Below, one piece after another: positions 1 through 7,221 of a stretch of DNA of 23,531 bases; position 1 is the stretch's first letter, and every line of letters begins with the position of its first letter. This DNA comes from Prochlorococcus sp. AG-363-L02. GTDB lineage: Bacteria > Cyanobacteriota > Cyanobacteriia > PCC-6307 > Cyanobiaceae. A program made the position numbers and the translations under genes. The notes below the pieces were generated by a model. That model was given only the letters and a program-made list of their open reading frames with translations, was not told where the DNA came from and did no database searches. Location: NCBI GenBank assembly GCA_003280185.1, contig QCFP01000012.1, positions 1-23,531 on the forward strand, written 5' to 3'.

Positions 1-198
1 AATTTCTTCAAGTGCTTTTTCTATTTGCAAACTTTCATCTGGCGAAATAACGCCACATTCTCCTAACATGCGTACATGAGCAATAGAACCATCCAAATCT
101 TCTTGTAAAAGTTGAATATCAAAACCAATAGACGCATTAAATTGCTCAATTGCTGGATGCAATCTATGATCAAACCTATCGCTCCAGGTATTACTCAC
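1..198 (-). CDS. argH: Argininosuccinate lyase, N-terminal part (runs off the left edge)
   Basis: ArgH splits argininosuccinate into arginine and fumarate, the last step of arginine synthesis, in the cytoplasm as a homotetramer. Only the first 66 codons are present. Reading leftward from 198 the protein begins [20 protein letters not shown] and continues with [16 protein letters not shown], the typical ArgH N-terminus (the W-x-x-RF motif and the D-x-x-GS-x-AH segment; the His of AHV is near the active site in the family). The start is GTG at 198; the codons before it are ATT, CTT, CAT and then a TAA stop (208-210), so no upstream ATG exists. It lies 41 bases after the phosphatase stop on the same strand and may be the last gene of the nusB-ftsY transcription unit. 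The catalytic Ser loop is outside the window. Confidence 0.93.
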   Translation of the reverse strand, partial: MSNTWSDRFDHRLHPAIEQFNASIGFDIQLLQEDLDGSIAHVRMLGECGVISPDESLQIEKALEEI

Positions 199-239
199 AA
201 TAAGATGTTATGTAATCGTGCAAGTAAATGCTAAAAAGT

Positions 240-1655
240 TCATGAAATACTCTGGGGCACAGATGGCAAAGCAAGACCATCGGGTATCTTCAAGACAACC
301 ATAGAAGCATCATCTTCAAGATGATGGTCAGGACCAACAAATGCATCTAATCGACTAAATAAATCATCCAAAATACCTTGAGAAGATTTTCCACTTCTAC
401 TAGCAACCTCTAAAGTTCGAATCAAACGGCTTTCATTAAAACGATCTCCTGCCATACCCGAAGCTTCCGTTACCCCATCTGTGTAATAAAGAATAACGTC
501 TCCGGGTTCTAAAACAATTTCACCACATACATATTCTGCTTCTGCTTGCAAACCAATCAACAAACCAGCTGCATCAAGCCTAGTTACTGACCGCTGCTGA
601 GAACGCCATAGCAATGGTGGATTATGGGCAGCATTTGCAAATCTCAAACGACGAGATCGAGGATCATAATCAGAATAAAAAAGAGTAACAAACCGATGAG
701 AATGTGCAAGATCTTCTAAAGCCAACTGATTTAGATCATGCAATATGCGATCAGGTGGCAATCCACTTAAAACTTCAGCACGCAACATCCCCCTAAGCAT
801 GGTCATCAAAAGACCTGCTGGGACTCCTTTACCCATAACATCACCAACCACTAAAGCCCAACGACTTCTTTCTCTACGACGACCAGTCAATTCAGGCCGA
901 GTTGGCATAAAATCATAATAATCTCCTCCTACCTGATAAGCAGGTCTACATCTTGCAGACAATTCAATACCCTCAATAACTGGACAATGATCAGGTAAAA
1001 GCTGAGCCTGAATCTCAGCTCCAATAGTTAATTGCCGATCAACACTCTCATGCCTACGAACCAATTGAAGACTGCAATCATTTTCAATGGCAACACCAGT
1101 CAAATCAGCAACCAACTGAACATTTCTTCTATGTGCCTCACTCCAAACAAGAGATCCGCGAGGATCAAAAACATATAGGCGCCCCCTTTCTCGACCACGA
1201 GAAACTATTGATGTAGCAAAAATGCCCACACCAGCCATATGACGCTGGACCAATCGATCCATCTCTAAGATTTGATTACCATCTCGTCCAAAACCTTCTT
1301 GTGTTCCTGGCTTAAAAGATGCCAATTGCCTTAACAATTCCTGAGAATCAGCAATTGGTACAACCTGTAAATGTTCTCGCCAAATACTTCCATTTTCCTG
1401 AAACGGGACCAATAAAGACCCGTCTACACCAACTAAACGAGATGTAAAAACTGGTACCAACTCAAGAAAAGAATGCAAGTTGGTAAAACTTCTAATAGCA
1501 AACCCTAAAGAAGACAACAAATCCTGATTAGAGCGCTGCTCTCTGGACAAACTATCCAACAAAGCACGAACCGCAGACGATACTGTCAGAGACTCAGATG
1601 TACTCCGAACCGAAGGTATTGAATGTCGCTGTGGTGCTTTTCTATTCACCACCAA
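240..1655 (-). CDS. GAF-like sensor domain + SpoIIE/RsbU-type PP2C serine phosphatase
   Basis: A 471-residue probable protein serine/threonine phosphatase. Residues about 45-195 have the look of a GAF-type sensory domain. Residues about 215-455 are a PP2C_SIG domain of the SpoIIE/RsbU type: GGDYYDF at 243-249 and GDVMGKG at 271-277 carry the metal-binding Asp residues, then YYTDGVTEA at 390-398 and DDAS at 448-451. All the acidic residues expected for Mn/Mg-dependent catalysis are present, so it should be active. In the family such enzymes dephosphorylate anti-anti-sigma (STAS) proteins; no STAS or anti-sigma partner is encoded here, so the target is unknown. No membrane segment is seen, so it is probably cytoplasmic. 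The start is TTG (1655) followed at once by two GTG codons; the real start could be any of the three. It follows ftsY by 52 bases and precedes argH. Base composition looks a little more GC-rich than in gyrA or purL. Confidence 0.87.
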   Translation of the reverse strand: MVVNRKAPQRHSIPSVRSTSESLTVSSAVRALLDSLSREQRSNQDLLSSLGFAIRSFTNLHSFLELVPVFTSRLVGVDGSLLVPFQENGSIWREHLQVVPIADSQELLRQLASFKPGTQEGFGRDGNQILEMDRLVQRHMAGVGIFATSIVSRGRERGRLYVFDPRGSLVWSEAHRRNVQLVADLTGVAIENDCSLQLVRRHESVDRQLTIGAEIQAQLLPDHCPVIEGIELSARCRPAYQVGGDYYDFMPTRPELTGRRRERSRWALVVGDVMGKGVPAGLLMTMLRGMLRAEVLSGLPPDRILHDLNQLALEDLAHSHRFVTLFYSDYDPRSRRLRFANAAHNPPLLWRSQQRSVTRLDAAGLLIGLQAEAEYVCGEIVLEPGDVILYYTDGVTEASGMAGDRFNESRLIRTLEVASRSGKSSQGILDDLFSRLDAFVGPDHHLEDDASMVVLKIPDGLALPSVPQSIS

Positions 1656-1707
1656 AACTTGAAGAGGATTTGAAACGTAGCAAAACCAACATAAAGAAAC
1701 TAGTAAA

Positions 1708-3096
1708 TCATCGTTTAGCTAGTAAAGCTTCAACAAATTCAAAGCTATTAAAAGGTCGCAAATCACGCAGACCCTCGCCAGCACCTACAAATCGAATTGG
1801 CAGATTCGCTTCAGAAGAAACCGCCAAAGCAACACCCCCTCTGGAAGTGCCATCTAATTTTGTAATAACAACACCAGTTAATCCGGCAGCCTTGCTAAAA
1901 GCCATAGCCTGTCTTAAACCATTTTGTCCCTGACTAGCGTCCAATACCAATAACGACTCAACACAAGCATCGGGCTCCAATCTGTCAATTATGCGACGCA
2001 CCTTCTTGAGTTCCTCCATCAAATTATTCTTTGTCTGAAGACGTCCGGCTGTATCAACTAACAAAAGATCAGCATTCTTGGATTTCGCAGCACCAATTGC
2101 ATCAAAAACGACAGCTGCGGGATCCGCATTGGCTGAAGCATTTGCGATAACTGGAACACCGCTACGTTCTCCCCATACTTTGACTTGCTCAACTGCTGCT
2201 GCGCGAAATGTATCAGCTGCTGCAATCAAAGTAGAAAAACCACTTCGAACTGACAAATTAGCGATTTTTCCAAGTGTTGTTGTTTTTCCAACACCATTTA
2301 CTCCAACAAACAACCAAATATTTAGACGACCTCTTACTGGAGAAAGAATATTTTTACCAGTCGCTTTAATAGGAGCTTCAATCAAATTACAAAGTTGCTG
2401 CTTAAGAAATCGCAATCCTGCTTCTGGTTCAACAACCTCTTGATTCATTTTGAAACGCAACGCATCCAAAACTTGATCTGTAGCTGATACCCCAGCATCA
2501 GAACGCAAAAGCAATGTTTCCAAATCATCGAGAACCTCAGGAGTGAGCGGGTCATCTCCCAAGTTTTCTAATAACCCAGTGACAAAACTTTGACGAGTAC
2601 TTTCAAGTCCTCTTCTTAAACGGCCTAACCAATCAACTTCTTCCAATGAGACTTGACTTGCATCACGTCCCTGTGCAGCCAAGACTTCTGCTGACCAAGT
2701 AAAAGTTTCATCAAATTCTCCCAACTCCACACCTTCTTCAATTGAAGCATCATCTTTAATACCTTTTAAAGATAAATTATCAGGACTAAAATCTGCATCT
2801 AAATTAGAAACACCAGAAATAGTTTGTGAATTTAAATCAGTAGTATCTGGTTCTTTGATGTTTTTATTCTTGTCTACATTCTCAGTATTTATTAAATTAG
2901 ACTGATGATAAAGGTTCTTCTCTTCGACTTGCAAATTTTCTACTTTTTGTGCTTCTTGTTTTGCCTTTAATGCTGCATATGCTTTACGCGCCCACTCAAT
3001 AGAATCTTCTTCTTCTGAACTATTTAAAGGAGAGCTAACATGACCAGCTCCTGAATCTATTTTAAGAGAAAAATCAGAATCTTGATTATTGTTCAT
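1708..3096 (-). CDS. ftsY: Signal recognition particle receptor FtsY
   Basis: FtsY is the SRP receptor GTPase; with Ffh and 4.5S RNA it brings ribosomes making membrane proteins to the SecYEG translocon. The 462-residue protein has an acidic, low-complexity N-terminal A domain (about 1-150), a helical N domain (about 155-245), and a G domain. Visible GTPase motifs are G1 [10 protein letters not shown] (265-274), the SRP-family DTFRAAA (295-301), G3 DTAGR (348-352) and G4 TKLDG (412-416), ending with the [14 protein letters not shown] closing segment. Everything needed for activity is present. The ATG at 3094-3096 overlaps the nusB stop (TGA, 3093-3095) in an ATGA arrangement, which implies translational coupling and one transcript. 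The A domain is the part least like other bacteria, as is normal for this gene. Confidence 0.97.
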   Translation of the reverse strand: MNNNQDSDFSLKIDSGAGHVSSPLNSSEEEDSIEWARKAYAALKAKQEAQKVENLQVEEKNLYHQSNLINTENVDKNKNIKEPDTTDLNSQTISGVSNLDADFSPDNLSLKGIKDDASIEEGVELGEFDETFTWSAEVLAAQGRDASQVSLEEVDWLGRLRRGLESTRQSFVTGLLENLGDDPLTPEVLDDLETLLLRSDAGVSATDQVLDALRFKMNQEVVEPEAGLRFLKQQLCNLIEAPIKATGKNILSPVRGRLNIWLFVGVNGVGKTTTLGKIANLSVRSGFSTLIAAADTFRAAAVEQVKVWGERSGVPVIANASANADPAAVVFDAIGAAKSKNADLLLVDTAGRLQTKNNLMEELKKVRRIIDRLEPDACVESLLVLDASQGQNGLRQAMAFSKAAGLTGVVITKLDGTSRGGVALAVSSEANLPIRFVGAGEGLRDLRPFNSFEFVEALLAKR

Positions 3097-3734
3097 TTGA
3101 TGCCTTTAGACAAAACAGAATCTTGGAATTTTCGTAAAATTCCATTAATCATTCTACGACCCTGATCATCACTATATCTATTTGCAAGTTCAACAGCCTC
3201 ATTACAAGAAACAGCCTCAGGAGTTTTTAAAATCATTAAATCAACACAAGCAAGTCGAAGGATATCTCTATCAATTCGTGGCAATCTTTTTAAACGCCAG
3301 CCTTCCATAATCTGATCCAAGCGTTGATCAATATTATTTCGATTTTGCAGGACTAAATTTATACGATGAATAGCACCCTTACGAATTTCATCTTGATCTG
3401 ATAAAACCAATAGTTGTGGTATTTCAACACTTGCAGATAAGCCATTTAACAACTTCTCAGCTTCCATTAGACAATTATCTAAACATTTTCTAGTTTCATC
3501 AATAGAAATAGATGAAGATTCTAAAGGATCAGCCTGAACTAGGTTTTGCTGTGCTGTCTCCAACTGAATTGCACAATTATCAAGCACCTCGCGCCAATGC
3601 TGTTTAAGAGTTTCTATGGACTTCTGAATCAAAAGATCCAAAGAAGCATGATCGTCTAAGACAATACTACTTTCAGAAATTTGTCCTAAAACCAATAGGG
3701 ACAACTCTCTAGAAAAGGACCTAGATTGCATCAT
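3093..3734 (-). CDS. nusB: Transcription antitermination factor NusB
   Basis: NusB pairs with NusE (ribosomal protein S10) on boxA RNA to stop early termination in rRNA operons. The protein has 213 residues, longer than the usual 130-160, because about 60 extra residues lie between the N-terminal helix (RSFSRELSLLVLGQI, 4-18) and the conserved C-terminal core. The core holds RIDRDILRLACVDLM (153-167) and NEAVELANRYSDDQ (178-191) followed by GRRMINGILRKF. From memory other picocyanobacterial NusB proteins are also long, so the insert is probably lineage-typical. Two ATG codons in a row (3734 and 3731) could start it; the second gives the MQSRSFSRE form. It lies 28 bases after the DUF502 gene and overlaps ftsY by four bases. 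Confidence 0.94.
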   Translation of the reverse strand: MMQSRSFSRELSLLVLGQISESSIVLDDHASLDLLIQKSIETLKQHWREVLDNCAIQLETAQQNLVQADPLESSSISIDETRKCLDNCLMEAEKLLNGLSASVEIPQLLVLSDQDEIRKGAIHRINLVLQNRNNIDQRLDQIMEGWRLKRLPRIDRDILRLACVDLMILKTPEAVSCNEAVELANRYSDDQGRRMINGILRKFQDSVLSKGIK

Positions 3735-3762
3735 AGATCAAGAGAAAAAGAAAAATATTACC

Positions 3763-4512
3763 TCAAGCCTGAGATGATGTTGAGGAAGGAGTCGTTCGAG
3801 CTCTTAACTGAGAGAACAAACTAGAAAAACTACGATTAACAGGAACTTCCCTTTCATCAGGATTAACAATACCTGCGGAAATTATCGTTCTAAAAGCATC
3901 TTCAACGGAAATATTTAAATCTTTAACAGAAGATTCTGGAACAAGCGTGTACCAACCGGTTGTTGGGTTTGGTGCTGTCGGAATAAAGACACTAAGCAAA
4001 GGTTGATCTAATTCAGGCTGCAATGAAGGACCAACTAAACCTGTAACAAAACCAACACTAAAAAGGCCCTCTCTTGGATATTCAACAAGCACTACACGTC
4101 GAAACCTCTTTGAGTTGTCACGTAAGAAAGTCTCTAATAATTGTTTTAGAGTTTTATAAACAGAACCTGCAAGAGGAATACGAGACAAAGTACCTTCCCC
4201 AAACTCAAGTAACCATCGCCCAACAATATTTCTTGCCATTAAACCAATTAAAAGAATGCCCAACAAAGGCACAGTCAAACCCAATGCAAGGTTGATCAAA
4301 TCTTGCAAAAGTGGATTGAGAGTAATAAAAGGATTTAATTGCTTAGGAACAGAAGTCAAAAAAGCAAGAACAAATCTACTCACAACAGTCGATAGCCAGA
4401 TAGTTGTTGCCAATGGAATCACCACTAACAATCCAGCTATGAGATCATTTTTAAGATCCTGCTGAAGCCTTGCGGCTAGAGGAAGATCAGGTCTGGGGTT
4501 TGATTCGACCAA
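3763..4512 (-). CDS. DUF502 family inner-membrane protein
   Basis: A 249-residue membrane protein of the DUF502 family (conserved in bacteria and plants, biochemical role unsettled). Two strongly hydrophobic segments are visible at about 24-52 and 70-95, followed by a soluble domain with the family marks IPLAGSVYK (112-120), VEYPREGLFSVGFVTG (143-158) and FIPTAPNPTTGW (176-187). The C-terminal tail is Ser/Thr-rich. The start must be TTG at 4512: the in-frame codons upstream are TCC, TGC and TGA, and the first internal ATG (codon 92) would remove both membrane segments. A stretch AAAGGA on the minus strand lies about 12 bases upstream. It probably heads, or sits inside, the transcript continuing into nusB and ftsY. 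Confidence 0.88.
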   Translation of the reverse strand: MVESNPRPDLPLAARLQQDLKNDLIAGLLVVIPLATTIWLSTVVSRFVLAFLTSVPKQLNPFITLNPLLQDLINLALGLTVPLLGILLIGLMARNIVGRWLLEFGEGTLSRIPLAGSVYKTLKQLLETFLRDNSKRFRRVVLVEYPREGLFSVGFVTGLVGPSLQPELDQPLLSVFIPTAPNPTTGWYTLVPESSVKDLNISVEDAFRTIISAGIVNPDEREVPVNRSFSSLFSQLRARTTPSSTSSQA

Positions 4513-4585
4513 GGAGCATCAAATTCCTTTCACATAATAAGGTTAATCTAACTAAATATAACGAGAAAGATCATTTTGTGAGATG

Positions 4586-4861
4586 TCAGGCAAATGCTGA
4601 CAAAGCAATTAACACAAATGAGACAACCAAAACCACTCCTCTCAAAGTACTTGCAGAAAGCCTTTGCTTTATCGCAAGTTTGCGCTGTTTTTCGTCAAGT
4701 CTAATTTTAACAATCATCTGATCCAATTGGCTATCTACAAAATCCATTGCCACAGCTTGCTTCTCAGCCTCTCTTTCCTCAGCAGAAATCTGACCTCACT
4801 GAACAAACTGCAGTGAGAATGCTCCTAAAATATTAGGGTCTTTTAGATGTTCATGCATCAT
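4586..4861 (-). pseudogene. Small C-terminally membrane-anchored protein gene with an in-frame TGA
   Basis: Reading leftward from an ATG-ATG pair (4861, 4858) gives a 92-codon frame, counting stops, interrupted by one TGA at 4796-4798 (codon 22) and ending at a second TGA (4586-4588). Before the stop the product reads MMHEHLKDPNILGAFSLQFV-Q; after it, GQISAEEREAEKQAVAMDF, then a charged helix (LDQMIVKIRLDEKQRK) and a C-terminal hydrophobic segment (GVVLVVSFVLIALSAF). Both halves look like protein: soluble, charge-rich, helix-forming, then one membrane anchor. I infer a single gene in which an Arg codon (CGA or AGA) became TGA. Alternatives are translation restart at GTG 4753 or ATG 4747 (giving 55 or 53 residues that keep the anchor), stop read-through, or a sequencing error. 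It sits between DUF502 (73 bases downstream) and another broken membrane-protein gene. Function unknown; I recognise no named family. Confidence 0.62.
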
Positions 4862-4906
4862 TGATAACTGATTTTTCCTATGTCAAAGCAATTTATCCCG
4901 ATTCTT

Positions 4907-5178
4907 CTAAAAACTTAGATTTGCATAAACATCAAAAAAAGTTGCAATAAACAACAAGAAGGCAAAACAACTTGAAAAGGGAGCAATCACCCATCCCATC
5001 CTTTTCTGAAAAGAGACCGAAGCCTCTAGACGCATACTAAAAGCCATCAGCATAAAACCAACAAATCCTATTGATGGTTTGGTAATTAAGTGTTCAAAAA
5101 CAATTCCTGAAGTCTTCTTTCCGAAACCAAGGCAAAAGACACAAAAACACTAATCTGCAACAAGAGGAGGAGGGACAA
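4907..5178 (-). pseudogene. Frameshifted small multi-pass membrane protein gene
   Basis: Two minus-strand frames join into one sensible membrane protein if one base is added to the run of five A at 5096-5100. Frame one starts at TTG 5178, with AGGA six bases upstream on the minus strand, and reads MSLLLLLQISVFVSFALVSE, then RRLQELF, before running out at TAA 5086-5088. Frame two continues EHLITKPSIGFVGFMLMAFS, MRLEASVSFQKRMGWVIAPF, SSCFAFLLFIATFFDVYANL and stops at TAG 4907-4909. The rebuilt product has about 90 residues and three hydrophobic segments. The ATG at 5053 could still give a 48-residue fragment. Without the correction frame two is open only from 5149, below a TAG at 5150-5152, with no start until 5053. 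It is followed after 45 bases by the TGA-broken small gene. Function unknown; no family recognised. Either a young pseudogene or a homopolymer sequencing error. Confidence 0.5.
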
Positions 5179-5287
5179 AGTGATTCCTAATCAGCAAAAC
5201 AGGAACCTTCTATGAAAAAAAACGAAAAATTATCTTTTAAAAGCACAACAAAAATGTTTAAAAGCAATTGATTCTAAGTTTCTCATA

Positions 5288-6262
5288 ATGAAAATCATAG
5301 AAAGCCAATCCGAACTCACCAAAGCCCTTAAAGAAGTGGCTAGAAAACAAGGATTTAATCCAATTGGAATCGCAAAAATTCCAGGCAGCAATCGGTTAAA
5401 ACTACGAAACCAAGCTTTAGAAAGATGGCTGGCAGCAGGGAATCACGCAGAAATGAAATGGATGGAAACCAGTACTAGAAAAAAAATAAATGAATTGTTG
5501 ATTAATGCAAAAAGCATCTTAAGTGTAGGGCTCAATTACTATGTAAAGGAAAAACAACATTCCGAAAGCCTACTAATTGCAAGATATGCCTGGGGAGAGG
5601 ATTATCACAAAATCTTAAAAAATAGATTAAAGGTAATTAGCAAATGGTTGAAAATACAACGTCCGAATTGTCAATTTAAAATATGTGTAGACACCTCACC
5701 CTTACTTGAAAAAGCATGGGCAGAAGAAGCTGGAATTGGATGGATCGGCAAACACAGCAACCTGATTAATCAAAAAAACGGTTCATGGATGGTAATAGGC
5801 CATTTGCTATGTACAGAAAAACTCACTGCGGACAAGCCATCAAAACCTCTTTGCGGAACTTGTGAAGAATGCATCAAAGCATGCCCAACAAATGCCATCC
5901 ATGAACCATTTGTTGTCGACTCAAGAAAATGCATTGCCTATCATACGATCGAAAATCGTCAGGAGAATCTACCTATAAAAATTTCTTCTGAAATAGGAAA
6001 ATGGGTAGCAGGCTGCGATATATGTCAAGAAATATGTCCCTGGAATAAGTCCTCAACTGAAGAAAGCAATGATCCTGATATAACCCCAAGAGAGTGGATA
6101 ATGAAGTTAACCTATAATCAAGCCTTATCATGGGATGAAAAAACTTGGCAAAAAAAATTAAAAGGGTCAGCATTAAAAAGAATTAAGCCTTGGATGTGGC
6201 GAAGAAATGCTTTAGCGACAAAAAATAGTATTTCTAGTAGTCTTAAAGGGAAAGAAAAGTAG
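5288..6262 (+). CDS. queG: Epoxyqueuosine reductase
   Basis: QueG carries out the last step of queuosine synthesis, reducing epoxyqueuosine to queuosine at tRNA position 34 with a cobalamin cofactor and two [4Fe-4S] clusters. The 324-residue protein shows the DUF1730 N-terminal part, the family signature VDTSPLLEKAWAEEAGIGW (134-152, with the conserved Asp135) and the ferredoxin-like cluster region: Cys189, 192, 195 and 199 in CGTCEECIKACP, Cys215 in KCIAYHTIE, and Cys243, 246 and 250 in CDICQEICPW. Length is on the short side, without the HEAT-like C-terminal domain some members carry. It is cytoplasmic. The ATG follows a 109-base gap that separates it from the leftward genes, so its promoter should lie there. 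The TPR gene starts one base after its stop, which points to coupled expression. Confidence 0.95.
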   Translation: MKIIESQSELTKALKEVARKQGFNPIGIAKIPGSNRLKLRNQALERWLAAGNHAEMKWMETSTRKKINELLINAKSILSVGLNYYVKEKQHSESLLIARYAWGEDYHKILKNRLKVISKWLKIQRPNCQFKICVDTSPLLEKAWAEEAGIGWIGKHSNLINQKNGSWMVIGHLLCTEKLTADKPSKPLCGTCEECIKACPTNAIHEPFVVDSRKCIAYHTIENRQENLPIKISSEIGKWVAGCDICQEICPWNKSSTEESNDPDITPREWIMKLTYNQALSWDEKTWQKKLKGSALKRIKPWMWRRNALATKNSISSSLKGKEK

Positions 6263-6263
6263 A

Positions 6264-7148
6264 ATGAAACACACCAATCCTCGCATATCAAAAGGAAGTC
6301 ATTGGTTGCTAGTGGCCGTTTTGAGTTTATCTGCAGGCTTGTTAGCAAAACCTTCTAAAGCCTTTGTTCCTTATTTATATCAGCCAAACAAAAATAGTCT
6401 TCGAGCTACAAGTCTAAGTATTGGACGTACAGCAGCACAATTATTACAATTGGGACAAGCTAAAGAAGCTGAACGATTGGCAGAATTATCAGTAAGACTT
6501 GACAAAACTGATGATAAACTTTGGGCTATCCTTGCAGAAGCACAATTAAGAGGCAATAAACTTGAAAAAGCAAAGGCATCTCTAAAAAAAGCAAAATCAA
6601 TAAATCCTAAAAAAGGAAGTCTGTGGTTTGCAGAGGCATCTATAGAGTTACAAGAAAAAAACACAAATAAAGCTATTGAGCTATTAAACAGAGGCTTAAA
6701 GTTAGAACCTGAAAATGCAGGGGCTTATTTCCATTTAGGAAATGCAAAGATAATGCAATTAAAATTTAGATCTGCATTATTAGCCTTTGAGAAGGCTACC
6801 AAATTAAAACCTACATTTTGGGAAGCTTTAAATAATAAAGCACTAGTACTCTTTGAAATTGGAGACATTAAAACATCAATAAAAACTTGGCGAGAAGTTA
6901 TTCAAATCAATGCAAATGCTGAACCAATGCTAGCTCTTGCAGCTGGCATTTATCAAACAGAAAACAATAACGAAGAGGCACTCAAACTTGCAAAAGAAGC
7001 ATTATCTAAAAATCCAAACTATGTCTCAACTAAATACCAAGAAAAACAACTATGGGGGAAAAGGTTAAGAGCAGCCACTCAAACACTTCTCTCTTTACCT
7101 GAACTGCAGGCAAACGTAGAAAGAGCCCGAGCCAATTCCGAACCATAA
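6264..7148 (+). CDS. Exported or membrane-anchored TPR-repeat protein
   Basis: A 294-residue protein made mostly of tetratricopeptide repeats. An N-terminal hydrophobic stretch (about 14-28, WLLVAVLSLSAGLLA) followed by KPSKAFVP looks like a Sec signal peptide or signal anchor, so the repeats probably sit in the periplasm or at the thylakoid lumen. About five helix pairs follow between residues 50 and 255; the clearest TPR consensus patterns are A-ILAEAQLRGNKLEKAKASL (89-107), AYFHLGNAKIMQLKFRSALL (154-173) and ALNNKALVLFEIGDIKTSIK (188-207). The C-terminal region after 255 is basic and helical. TPR arrays hold protein partners; no catalytic motif is present and the partner cannot be read from the sequence. 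It starts one base after the queG stop and ends 73 bases before the gyrA-like gene. This position next to queG and gyrA is, from memory, kept across Prochlorococcus. Confidence 0.85.
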   Translation: MKHTNPRISKGSHWLLVAVLSLSAGLLAKPSKAFVPYLYQPNKNSLRATSLSIGRTAAQLLQLGQAKEAERLAELSVRLDKTDDKLWAILAEAQLRGNKLEKAKASLKKAKSINPKKGSLWFAEASIELQEKNTNKAIELLNRGLKLEPENAGAYFHLGNAKIMQLKFRSALLAFEKATKLKPTFWEALNNKALVLFEIGDIKTSIKTWREVIQINANAEPMLALAAGIYQTENNNEEALKLAKEALSKNPNYVSTKYQEKQLWGKRLRAATQTLLSLPELQANVERARANSEP

Positions 7149-7221
7149 TCAAAAAGTACTGGTAAGACGAGCAAAAATATGTAGGCTAAACATTGCGTGG
7201 TTGCAACAGTCCCCTAGCTAA

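Noticed and set aside
4470..4721. Plus-strand open frame of 83 codons between DUF502 and queG
   Set aside because: It lies opposite the DUF502 start and the small anchored-protein gene, whose minus-strand translation is far more protein-like.
4796..4798. TGA as a selenocysteine codon
   Set aside because: No stable stem-loop of SECIS type is apparent just downstream and the neighbouring residues resemble no selenoprotein; an Arg codon change is simpler.
5212..5271. A 19-codon plus-strand frame (MKKNEKLSFKSTTKMFKSN) with AGGA seven bases upstream, possible leader before queG
   Set aside because: Very A-rich DNA gives Lys/Asn-rich short frames by chance; no conserved feature or attenuator-like stem seen.
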